64,000 bases of DNA from the NCBI GenBank assembly GCA_905147135.1, contig LR990056.1, positions 5,652,001 to 5,716,000 on the forward strand. The letters are read 5' to 3'. The position numbers were made by a program, and so were the translations under genes. Positions 35,471 to 46,657 of the stretch are shown here, piece by piece. The first letter of the stretch is position 1, and every line of letters begins with the position of its first letter. Source of the stretch: Blastobasis lacticolella. Its lineage: Eukaryota > Arthropoda > Insecta > Lepidoptera > Blastobasidae. The notes below the pieces were generated by a model. That model was not told the DNA's origin. It worked only from the letters and a program-made list of their open reading frames with translations, and did no database searches.

Positions 35471-38400
35471 TGCGGTATTGTTAATTTAAAATATAAAGAC
35501 ATGATATTTAGGCATGGAGTTAGGAGGAGACTAGGCATTGTCAAAAATATTTAAATTTTTGCATTTCGGTTCGCATCGTGCAAGATTTGTTTCCAGTCCA
35601 ATATTTTAAAAATCTAATGAAATCTTCGAAACCATAGTGACTCAGATAAAATGTGTAGATATAACGTGAATTTTTACAGAAAATAAAACTTACGCGTTGC
35701 GGACCCTTAACTCCTTGTTGTTTCAAATATCATATCCCATAATTTTTTTTAAATAAAGCATGGAACCCTTGTCTAACTCGCACTAGACGACTTTATCTGT
35801 CTGTAGTTATTTAAAGAGCCTAAGCATGTCAAAGAAAACTGTATCTAACTAAACCCCTGTCCAGTGCATCATAAATGTGGCACTGAATAAGCTGAACTAA
35901 AGTATCTACATAGCACAAAAAGATAATTCACAAGTTTGTTTATCTATGGAGCGGAGACTGGAGACAAAGGTGCGGAGTTGCGGACCATTATACTGCCCAT
36001 CGGGTTGTGGAGAATGGGTCCATTCCAACTATTACGTAAGCAGCAAGGACAGCACTTACATTACTTAAAGTAACATTAAACGTACAATCTATACAATCAC
36101 ACTTATCCATGGCCACCATTTGTAAACTAGTAGGTAATGAATGTGGTCTCAGATCTGAGTCTGGAGCACGTCCACGAGCATACTATTGCTATGGAATGTA
36201 CCATTACATGCCAATTTAAAATTTGAAGAAAAACACGAAAGCATTGCGGTTCTCAAGTTTTGCGGTAAGTAAACAAGTTGTGCATGAAAATTGATTGCCA
36301 TGCTAAGAATAGAATGAAACAAATTCGGTACGAGTCGATTAGCAACACATTCACGTCAAGCTACAGGTAGTTTGTACATCAGCAACGTTAAAGAATTTGT
36401 TTACTGAGCGATGGAATAGAACTGGTATAATTACAGTTGATTCAAATACTTGTCTAATATAAATTAAACAAAATAATATGGACTAGGTACGTCGTAAACA
36501 CAAAACAAAAATTCTAAACGTCTAGCCATTGCAGCATAAACGGAATACATTTTATCTATAGTCTAGATCCGTAGATAAAGCAGACAGTCCGCGGAAACCG
36601 CACCGATTCCAGCCTGTGCATGGGGTTAGCCCGTCGGCGCATATGCGGAGCCATGCCATGCCATGCACACAACACAATGCACCGGACGCGCATTGTTGTG
36701 GCACGATAGCGGCGTTCACCCAAGTCGTTGAAGCCTCGGGCAGGCGTCGTCGTTACTGGTATTGTGAGATACCTATCGCGGTAAGAGCCTACAGTCTACA
36801 GTGCGTGGCAAAGGCCGTCTTGGTTGGGTGGGAGCCGCCATAAAATGGAATATTTCTCTCGGCCGCGTACGAAACCGCGGTTTTGAAACTGGTTGCGAAC
36901 AAAGAATATTTATATTTGGATTTCTTTTTCAGATAACACTAATTGATAAAGGTGCCTAGTGTTACAAAACAGGGTCGCATACAAAATTAATGCGACGTAG
37001 CAAACATGTTGACAAACCGTCCAGCCAAAGAATAGTCTAGAAACTCTCCACAATGGTATCCTCGGCTTCGTGCATCTATTTGAAAGACTGTATCAATAAA
37101 ATTATTATACCTGTGCAATACGTAGGTATACATACCGATATTTTAACAGTAGAACTATCTTTAGATTTAGTCTACCTTGTTATAGCTAGAGACTAGTGTG
37201 TACCTATCTTAAATCGACGGCTTTCTTAATACAACACAAATAACAAATTCTGTGCCATATTTTCTAGGCCCTGAGGCACGCTTGTGACTGCAATGACTTC
37301 ATGTAAGTAATATACTTTGTTTTGGTAAGCAAGCACATAGAGGTAATAAAAGTCTGTCGCTTCAGTTGAATTCAATGCAATGCAACGCAGAATTCAAACG
37401 TCAGCTTATGTTGGGGCTATTTTAAGTGAAAATATAAAATTTTATTTTATACGCCTATCACACGAAGAAGCCTTAGTGTTTTATGACTGTTTTGTCATTA
37501 TATGTAGATACTGAGTTAAAACAATAAAAGAAAGTTATTATTCTCACATTAAGCAGCTAAGATCTAATCTACTGAATTACCAGCAGTTGTAAAAACTTGC
37601 GCACTCACGCGCAGTACAAGGGCAACGAAGCGCGCCAGACGCCTTATATGCAAATAACGTGCGTTCGATGTCTGTTTGGTAATTATGTTTAATTACTTTA
37701 TTTACATTAAATTTGGTATTTACTACTTCGTTTGTTTTTGTGCAAATGTTTATGAATGTGCTATTATTATCATGTATTCCGAATCCCAACCTAAATATAA
37801 ATAATTAAGTATTACGACCAGAAAATTGTATTTTTTTAACCTTCCACGTGGCAAGACTGGATGGAAATAAATGTAGGAATGTAACGTCGGACATAATCCA
37901 ACAATGAGGTATGGTAACTAGATAAGAAGATAATGAGAATAGTATATGTATGATGTAAGACAACCGAAAGAAAGAGATCTAAAAAACACTTACCTTTATT
38001 AAAAGGAACAAAGGACTATAGAAATTTATCCTTAATCTAGATACCATTTACGAACTATTCTCTTAAACCCTAAAGCATGCCGGCAAAATATGGCAAAATG
38101 TTGCGAGGACCCCTTATCTAGATGGGTGGGTTATATAGCAAAAATGTTAGACCCACACTAGTTCAAGCTATCAAAAACCCTTTGGGATTTGTGTTAAGTC
38201 AACCGTAACATTGTATTGTAGATAGCTCCCGCTTTAGGACGTACTTGCGTAGAAATTTGCGGTAAAAATGTAAAAGCGGCGGGCATTAGACCAACCTTTT
38301 TGGACAAAGGATGATGTTGGGAGCGTTGGAATTTCTAGCCAAAAACCTGTACTGGCTATATGTGCCTACTGTGCCCTTCCCGGTTATCTAACAAATAGTG

Positions 38401-39545
38401 CGGATATCTAAAAAATAAAAATAATGTAGAAGATTTTGAAACACGTTTATATAAACTATGGACTGTAAGTGAGGGAGTTATTTTATTGACATAGTTATAT
38501 AATAAAATATGGCACTAAAATAAACTATATACCTTGTATAGATAGACAATTACGCATTGTTGTAGATATCACCTTTATCTACAGTATCTACGTTAATATG
38601 TCTCTACGTTACTCGTAATATAAGGTAGACGCAAGTTGTTAGTTTGAAATTTCATCACTATTTCTCTATCAGTCACGTATGTTTATATTTAGCGTTTATC
38701 AGATTAGGCATTGGCTCATTCTTTAGCCAAGTAATGCTCAAAATATTATTTATCTTTCAAATTATTATCAAGGGTTTACCGTGTACCGACCAAAGTGCAG
38801 ACCACAGTGGTGTTGCGAATATCAGCATCAGCGGAACGTCAGCAATAACTTCAACATCCGCATCAGCATCCGCATTGATCCTTCTTGATGTTAAAGTCGT
38901 GACATGTCCGGAGGTGGGAGGAGTTAATAGTTAGTTTGCGAATTTAGGCCAATCAAAACTGTTGTTTTTATACATTGTTTTAAAAAAAACCAATCATCTT
39001 TAATACATTTCGAGTATTAATAATAAGTTAACTCTTTGCGTGTAGGTGGTTAGCGATTTACTACTTAGCGATTACTTAGGATTAAAAAATATAAAAACTA
39101 CCGAAATATTTTTTTATTTAAGCTAATTCAATGTTACTGAGCATCTTTGTTTGATATAGTTTTAGTACCAAACATCACTAGTGTTGCTACACAACAACCA
39201 CTGATAATCAGTATAACCACTTCAAATGTCTGGTCTCGTGCATATTTTTTGGTAGATTACAAAAAGTCTTAAGTTTAAGGGAATGCAATATGGTTCATTT
39301 AGATTCATTCATATCTTTTCGTTATGATTTCAAGGAAAATATAGAGTGATTTATCTCAGACTTATCTCAATCAATCAATCCATATCTGATATTTATTTAC
39401 CTATTTCAGTTACTATACAAATCAACAGGTAGTAGGTAGGTACCCCAGTTACTGGCTTCGTTTACCAACCCACATCTATTTCTCAACCTGCCTACACAAA
39501 AACGAGTCCTACAAGTTTGGAAGTGACAATAATGTCATTAACAAC
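35471..39545. other. Long non-coding stretch, no recognised feature
   Basis: AT-rich, with a GC-richer patch near 36590-36860 containing CCATGCCATGCCATG. An open frame there (36616-36843) and one at 38644-38934, with a Ser/Thr/Ala-rich simple-sequence end, have no domain and are not accepted. Confidence 0.4.
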
Positions 39546-40137
39546 TAGGGTTGCCAACCCTCTCGGAATGCCTGGGAGACTTCGGTAATTTGGGTTAATC
39601 TCCCAGGCTCCCGGGACGCAAGAATCTCTCCAGCTTTTTGGTCGAAATTAATTTTATATATCATAATAAAAAAAAAAATCGCGACCCTTGCACTCCCGCA
39701 TTTGTCGTTCGCGTCAAGCAATGAAAATAAATTTTATCTGTAAATCCATTAACAGGTTAGACTACAAGAAATTTAAAATATCTCGTAGTGTAATTAATAT
39801 TGAGTTAGTGAGAACTGTACAATGAGGTTGAAACTTTGCGTGAGATGCAACCGCATCTCGTTGAAGAGAATCCAATGGATTTAGGCTGGGTTGACTTTTT
39901 TGCGAAATCCAATGACATAAATCACTGTACGGTTGTTCTTTCAATTCCTTCGCGCGTTCAGCAACAAGTATGGAGCAAGGAAAGAAATCGAATGAATATT
40001 TCTTTAGAAAAAATCAGGGTTACAAATATTGGATGCTGCGCGAAAGCAAAGTAAATATAAATTTAAACCGCCCAGCCCCCAAACCTTTTTTTCTTAAAAT
40101 TCTCCCGGGTTGGTTCTTTCGAGAGTTGTCAACCCTA
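39546..40137. mobile_element. 592-bp non-autonomous hAT-like element
   Basis: Terminal inverted repeats TAGGGTTGCCAAC (39546) and, reading inward from 40137, TAGGGTTGACAAC differ at one base. The flanks are TTAACAAC (39538-39545) and TTAACGAC (40138-40145), an 8-bp target duplication with one mismatch, as expected for hAT elements. The interior has no intact transposase. Short frames at 39762-40054 on both strands are unrecognised. Confidence 0.65.
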
Positions 40138-40309
40138 TTAACGACCCATGCATAGTGAACAGACATCGCGTGAACACTGCGAACAGCTGTGCGTTACCAT
40201 AGTAAAGCACTTGTGATGTGAAGCCAAGCCTTGCACTTATTCCGGAGCGACAGTATACTGTACCACCGACCTAAACAAACGCGGCCAATTTAGCGAAGTG
40301 AAAAAGGCG

Positions 40310-40430
40310 AGAGCTCGCCGGTCGCCGCGTTGTTGCCGCGCCGCTTGGAAGTGGGTCGGCGTGGCAACGTCGCATAGCGGTACCCGCCCGGAGCGGCAAC
40401 GCGTTCACCGGCGCGACGTTGCCACGTTTA
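40310..40430. promoter_or_regulatory. Cluster of four GGCAAC/GTTGCC motifs
   Basis: Sites start at 40332 (minus), 40363 (plus), 40395 (plus) and 40418 (minus), spaced 31, 32 and 23 bp. Two are exact 11-mers: GGCAACGTCGC at 40363-40373 and its reverse complement at 40413-40423. 40391-40402 reads GAGCGGCAACGC. The patch is CpG-rich, about 3.1 kb upstream of the first MADF-BESS coding exon, and 170 bp from the hAT-like element. Confidence 0.5.
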
Positions 40431-41199
40431 TACCTACATCAATATTTTGTACCTAGCTAAGCTAGCTAGGCGTTTGAGACGCGAATTTATTTGTACGCTA
40501 TAATTAAAGCAGCAAGATTTACCTTGCTGTTTCTGTTGTGCTTACGATACGATACGACTTAAACATTGATTTACGAGACCACAAATCATGTGCAATGTTA
40601 TTATTTGATTAGCTAGCCTATATACTATTAGGCTCCCTGAACTCTCGTTAATTTAATAATATTGACTAGAGATGCCACGAATAGTGATTTGGCCAAATAC
40701 CGAAAATTTGGCTTATCTAAATCTATTTCGTGGGTATGATTGCTAGATCAAATTGAATAAAATCCTGAACATCTGTGATCTGGTCACAGTAAATATAGTA
40801 AGACTATGAGACGCTATTTTCAGAAGCAGGCGTATTATTTAATAGTAACTAAAGTAAACATAGTTTTTATTCATTACAATTTACCACAGATAGTTTCGTC
40901 TCATAACATTCATAAAACCACGGCTGGACTTGAGCCTCCAGCCTGAAGAGCGCATTATTAATTTCTATTGAGGTTCTAGGTGATTAGCCTCTCGGACAAT
41001 GATTTTTCATGATTTGGTATTCCTTAATTCCATTCATCCAACCACCACACTATAAGTAATAATGACATTAAGTACCTACCTACTTGAGTACAATGTCATT
41101 ATTACTGATAATACCAGCGGGACTCTGAATATGACATATGATAATTCTACACAACGTTTCACTTACTTTCAAATTCAGTTGTCCAGAGATAGCCAAATA
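40431..41199. other. Non-coding stretch
   Basis: A GGCTGGACTTGAGCCTCCAG fragment (about 40922-40941) resembles the dispersed block at 25540 and 51490. Nothing else. Confidence 0.35.
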
Positions 41200-41290
41200 G
41201 CTGGTCTGTTATTGACAATATTGTCAATATTATTTGCACTCAATATTATTGTCAATATTATTGACGTGTGTGTGCGCAGCCTTAGACGCG
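41200..41290 (-). repeat. AT-palindromic repeat, copy 2
   Basis: Reverse-complement relative of 35378-35470, with GACAATATTGTCAATATT and CAATATTATTGTCAATATT runs next to GTGTGTGTGCGCAGCCTTAG. Self-complementary and able to form cruciforms or hairpins. Confidence 0.5.
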
Positions 41291-42479
41291 GAGGCCCCTC
41301 ATTTAGGCATCATGACGTACCTAACTTTTTTTATGGGGCAGTCTCGTGCGCGCTCGTGACTTAGGTACCTACTAGGTGCGGCGTTATAAATTATGCAAAG
41401 CCAATGTAAAACGCCTATAATAGTCGCAGAATGCACAGAAAATAATGGACGGTTGGACAGCATGAAATCCGTGTTGATGTTGTCAGAAATGACATTTGTA
41501 ATTCTCAAATTGACACATAATGTCGAGGAAAATTACGATACATTGTGATGAGTGCAAAAACTAGGTACAATGCCACAAACTTATTTAACTCGGTGACGGC
41601 CGGCGCTGTTTTTGCATTGACATGTCAGTTCAAATACATTTCCAAAATACAGCGTCCCCATGTTTCCACAGTTCCAGTTTTGGCCACTGGGTGAGATAAG
41701 TTTGTGGCACTGTATCTAGAATGCGAAAGTGTCATTTTGAGGAGATAGACATTTTGCGAATGCATTGTGCCCTGAATCCATCTCTCCTCTGTCTCTAACA
41801 TTATTTTATATATTACCCAAAGGGACTGCATCACCATCAAGAAGAGTTTGATTAAATTCTGTACATGAATTTGATCTACACTCATATATTCATGATGCAC
41901 GTTCCAACTCCAACTAAATAATTTAAAAAATGTAAGTAAAAAAATAAAATAAAAAACAAAAAAAAGCTGTGCCCAATGTCAAACGAAGTCAAATACCTAG
42001 GATTAAAAAACAACGGCGGGCAGAAAGGCGAAGGTCGTAAAAAACACGCCGGCTGCCCACGGCCGTAGTTTCACCGTGACCATGCGATCGGTCGCGTTCA
42101 ACGATTACGAATTTACGACAAAAATATCCGACGACTGATAACGTTTTGCGCATACCTACCACTGCTATAAGAACCATATTAGGTAGGTATTTAGTTTACA
42201 CAACGCCTGCGTACGATTGTATCCACGTGTTTCAGGAAAAGTGAGTGACGTAGGTAATCGTTACGATTTTGCAAAGTTTACAAAATAAACAGCGCAATCT
42301 TTGAGCTGTGTTTAAACACGTATTTTTTATTCTTACTGGACATACCTACCTACCTAGATTACTACCGAAAAAGAGTTATGTTTCATAACAATGAGTACAG
42401 TACAGGTACCTATGCTACGCCCTAAGGCAATGCACGCTGGAATTATACCCACCCACACCTAACGCTTCGTGGGCCTTCA
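41291..42479. other. Non-coding stretch, no recognised feature
   Basis: An A-rich run at about 41925-41966 and CTACCTACCTA words near 42343. No exon is recognised. Confidence 0.4.
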
Positions 42480-42714
42480 CGACTCACAAGTCACGACTGC
42501 GAAATCGCATCGCATCGCAAGTCGCGCGACTCGGGCGGGCGCGCGCAGTCGCGCTCTCCCCCCGACTCGAAACCGGCCAATCGGCGACCGGCGTGCGCCA
42601 AAACAGACGCACGGACGCCGCACGTCAGTCGGCCCGTTGCCGCGGGGCCGGTACTGTCGCGTTTCTGTCGCACGCAAGCGTGTTTATGTCGTACATTCCA
42701 GACGCCATAGTAAG
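42480..42714 (+). promoter_or_regulatory. Probable promoter and 5' UTR exon of the first MADF-BESS gene
   Basis: CpG-dense island on the upstream side of the 43472 gene. TCAGT (42626-42630) matches the arthropod initiator core, and CGTTGCC (42636-42642) is a partial copy of the window's recurrent motif 10 bp downstream. TAAG|GTAAGA at 42711-42720 is a good donor that could splice to an acceptor ending in AAAG just before the start codon at 43472. That acceptor has a pyrimidine tract (43451-43461) but is mediocre. Long frames on both strands here come from GC composition. Confidence 0.35.
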
Positions 42715-43471
42715 GTAAGACGATCAACTTCAAGTCTCCTTGAGCGACACGACGACTAGTTTTTTCAAATAGGACAGGATTTTTTCCACTGTGGCTAGTA
42801 GTGACTACCGAATTTTTTATGTATGTTTTTATAATATTTGACAGAACAAATATACCCACAATGACAAAGAGACTCCTTACAAAGCTCAGAAGTTAAATTT
42901 AGTTTATGCTAAGTTACAAAAGGTTTAGTTTTCCTCATTGGTTGACCTTGAACCTTGACGGTTCAATAGAGAAAGCAATAAAATTTAACAGTGGTTTTTC
43001 CGCTAATAATATGTCCATGGGTCTTTGACAGAAACTCTACCTCCGTACAAATTCATTGCCGCGTCGCGCCGCGATTTGTTAAGAAAATTGCTACACCAGG
43101 GGTTCTCAAACTTTTTCAGTTCGCGGCGGTTCAGGTTTGGTATTTGGTCCTGATTGGACGTAATATTGTGCAATGATACCAGTCAATTTGAGACTCATCA
43201 TGGCACTGCTGGGCGTTCCTGTCCGCTTGAACCTGACAATCCTTCGAGCTATGAAGCTCGGATCTTCTAAAGTCTGATTCAATTGGCGCACAACTTTGGG
43301 GTACCTCTGTCGTACACATTAAATGATTTTGTTTATTGGGTATTATTATTAAAAAAAAATTGCAAATTACCTATTCCTTCTCGAGAATCACACAGACTCT
43401 TCCATATTTCCAAATAACTGTAATTGCTTTTTTTATTGATGAACCATACGTTCCCCTTTTGTCAATGAAAG

Positions 43472-46400
43472 ATGGAGATGCCATTCAACGCTGTGGCGTT
43501 GATCGAGGAGGTGAAGAAGCGTCCGGGGCTGTGGAGCGCCGAGGAACCTGCCAAGGACCGTGAGGAAAAACTGGCGCTGTGGAAGGAGGTCGGGGCGGGC
43601 ATCTACTCCGATTGGGAAGAGTGCAGTAAGGCCACCGCCTACGACAGAGGTTCGTCAATATGCCTAGTTTCGTGGTTCGTGATCTGTCCAACACAGCACC
43701 AAGTAGTGTTATTCCAAGTATTTATGCTTAGCAACACAGCATCAAGTAGTGTTATTCCAAGTATGCGCGCCATAAAATGCGTTCCGGATACACATTTCCT
43801 CGGTGCGTTCTATTAGCAGTAAACATCTTAACTGGAATTTTTCTTTTGATGCCGTAAGATTCGCATATATACTCGTAAAAGTGCTAGTCGAGTATTAAAT
43901 ATGTGAACCTCACATCTTGTTAACATAAATTAGTTAGACTGACCTATGGACTGAACCCTGAGAAAGCGACTGCATCTGCTGCGGTCTAAATTTACCCGCA
44001 GCGAATTCCTTGAATACCAGAGCCACGGTTTCGTATTTGTAATGAAATTACATAAAGGTTTGCGCTGCCCGCATCTCATAGTTTCGTGCACATATTCTAA
44101 AGCTTTTTATAACCTGTGCAGGATGCGGGTTTAGCGTCTATGCCATGACAATATTAAAATAAAAAATATTTGCCGAAAAGTCTCCAAGTCGCACAAACTA
44201 CCTAATACAAGGAAATGTATTAAACCTCCCAATTACGGTCTCCTATCCCATCATATTTGCTGAACTAGCTAATATTGTCTCAAACCATATACTTCTGGCA
44301 TACGAGTACGTACCTACACGAGAGTAAGATGGATATTGACGAAGTTCTCGGGCCACTCTTGCGAGCACACAACGTGGCAATATTGACTTTGGGTCGTACG
44401 GCCGTGCTGACGAAGATAACGTCCTGCTTTTATTATTATTATAGAGGATCTAGAGAAGTTCCCCTTAAATCCTTCAAGTTTCTCAAGATAGCTTACGTTT
44501 TAGTGTATTAGAGGTTCCGTCTATTTAGGTTCGGGCAGATATGTATGTATATGTATACATATAGTCTTTTAACAAGCACAGTTGCAATGAAGCTCAAATG
44601 CTGTTTTCGCGTTGCGTTCACAAAACAGCGCGTCAGCGATGTTTGACAGCCTTTTGTTTTGTTTACACTTAAAGAGGTATAGGTAGTTTGTAAGTTTTCA
44701 CTTGCGTATTTGGACGTAGGAGATGCCAAGGTAATCTCCGAAAACCATGTGGTAACATTATCCTTATAGTTATTGTAAGTGTCAAGTTACTTCGATACCA
44801 GAATTTCACGCTAAGGGGGAAGGAAGTGAAACGGGAAAAGCCCGTCCCCTGCACGTTCGATTCTACGAAGCAACGTTTAGGCACAGAATATTATTACTAC
44901 CCCATTTTTCGCACTTGGACTCTTATTGGTCTTTTATACGTGAGGAGGGCGTGCTAAATAAACCAGCCAGTAACCTTTCTTCTAAACCCTCAGTGATCTA
45001 CATCCAGAGGAAGTGGCGATCCCTCCGCGACGCGTACTCGCGGGAGATACGCTCGCGTCGCTCCGGCGTGCGGCAGAACAAGCGGGTCTACATGTACTTC
45101 AACCGTATGCGGTTCCTCGGAGGAGACGAGGATGCGGGTGCCGAGGAGTTAGTATCGAGGTGACTTGTTGAACTTCTCGAAAAGGGAGGGTTCGGAACCC
45201 TCAATCGGGAATGTATGAGAAGTTGCATGAATGTGGAAGAGACATTTGGGTATAAACAGAAATGCAATACCGCATTTATTTTAATTAGACTAGCCAGGCA
45301 CTTGACCGCCATCTCACCTGATGGTAAGTGGCTATGGGGCCGACGATGGAGCATGCCTGTCTAGGAACAGCTTATTCACTTTAGCCTTGAATGAAGGCTT
45401 CTAAAGCAGTTCTTTTCCGAGATGGATTGTCAAGTCAACGTGACCTTGATTACATGAAATTGAATACAACTAGTTTTTTTAAATTCTAAGCTTAAAGCCT
45501 TTCGCCTAATTAGTTCACTAACAGAGATACCTAGCTAGGCGGACATTGATAAATTGATAAATAAAAAGACATATTATTTAGTTAGAAATGCTAGCTAACA
45601 AACTTTCACCACAATCGCCGCTAGTTGTTAGGAAAAATTACGCGGCCAATATAATCATGTGGTATTACGCGCTTGCGCGAGGCAAGGTCACAGACCGCGC
45701 ACCACGCGTGACCAACCGACACTCGGTCTGTCCGTTTGTAATGCCGGCCGGCGCGGGCGCAGCGCAGGAAAGGAGGTAATGATGCCAGGGAAAACGCGGG
45801 CCGTCTGCCGCAGTTTAATGAGAAAATTGTAGCGTCTAACAAGGTAGCCCGGTCCCTGTTTGGAATTTTGACGGTTAAGTCGATGTCTGTAAGACGTAAA
45901 ATCGAACTGCGTCGAACTTGGATAGGCTGCTGACTATACTATAGAACTAGTACAGCACGAGTCCATTGTGTGGAAGATTTAGTAGATTTTAGTAGTTTCG
46001 CATTGAAAAATGCAGGGCACTTAAAGTTACTATCGATATTATTTGACAAGTCATTGAGAAAGAAGGTGATGAATATGAAAGTGGATGGATGCTTCAGTAG
46101 AGACCTACCTAAGAAAAGTAGGATGACTGTGTGAATCACGACACGGGGTGTTTAAGAAATTGACTTGTGTCAAGGACAAGGGCAGATGGATTATGACTCG
46201 TCGATACCATTTGAACTTATCCGCGCGGGGTCCAGAACCCGTGCCTGATTTGATGCACTGCTAATAAATCTTGCTCTCTTCTAGATGCGCCATGGAATCC
46301 TCAGACCCGTGCCAAAGCGGCGCAGACGAAGACCCCCTGAACGCTCCCGCCAGGATAGTGATAAAGAAACCCAAGAAACGTAAAATAAAAATACCGAGCG

Positions 46401-46657
46401 TCCGGAGCGACTCGCCGCAAGAACTAGAAGTATCCTTCCCCGAAGTAATGGAGAACGAGGGTGAGGGGGACAAGTTGTTCCTCATGTCGTTCGTACCAGA
46501 GCTGAGACAGCTGCCTCTGCATATTAAGATGTGGGCCAGGGCGCAAATCGCCAACGTCATGCAGGAGGCCGTGGCGTGCCACTACGCGAACAGGACGCCC
46601 ACTACTGACAGAAGTGCAATATCGGTTAAAGTGCAAAGGCGAGACAGTTCAGAATAG
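43472..46657 (+). CDS. MADF-BESS domain protein (Adf-1-like transcription regulator), 3 exons, 238 aa
   Basis: Coding exons 43472-43649, 44994-45159 and 46285-46657 join in frame (178+166+373 nt, 239 codons with stop) with GT-AG introns of 1344 and 1125 nt in phases 1 and 2. The start ATG has an in-frame stop two codons upstream. Residues about 6-102 form a MADF (Myb/SANT-like) DNA-binding domain: ALIEEVKKRPGLW, the LWKEVG helix, then QRKWRSLRDAY. A Lys/Arg cluster near 142-150 (KKPKKRKIK) is a likely nuclear-localisation signal. Residues about 176-211 form a BESS motif (DKLFLMSFVPELRQLP..), which mediates protein-protein contacts in this family. The length is typical of the family. It likely acts in the nucleus as a sequence-specific regulator; target genes are unknown. 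It is followed 2.1 kb downstream by a second MADF-BESS gene on the same strand. Possible poly(A) signals are ATTAAA at 46883 and AATAAA at 47130. The structure is inferred from splice consensus and domain continuity. Confidence 0.88.
43690..43764 (+). repeat. Two-copy tandem repeat inside intron 1 of the MADF-BESS gene
   Basis: AACACAGCA(C/T)CAAGTAGTG and the following GTTATTCCAAGTAT occur at 43690 and 43733, a 43-bp period. Located just inside the first intron. No function is apparent. Confidence 0.6.
45287..45365. repeat. CACCTGATGG-family repeat in intron 2
   Basis: TCTCACCTGATGGTAAGTGG with flanking AGACTAGCCAGGCACTTG places this in the dispersed family at 5673, 5832 and 60998. Confidence 0.5.

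Noticed and set aside
36616..36843. Cys/His-containing 75-codon frame
   Set aside because: Spacing of Cys and His does not fit a zinc finger and the start contains CATGC simple repeats.
42469..42859. 96-codon plus and 122-codon minus frames
   Set aside because: They overlap in the CpG island upstream of the MADF-BESS gene and have Arg-rich content without domains; a promoter/5' UTR is the simpler reading.
45088..46636. Minus-strand frames over MADF-BESS exons 2 and 3
   Set aside because: Antisense shadows of well-supported plus-strand exons with domain continuity.
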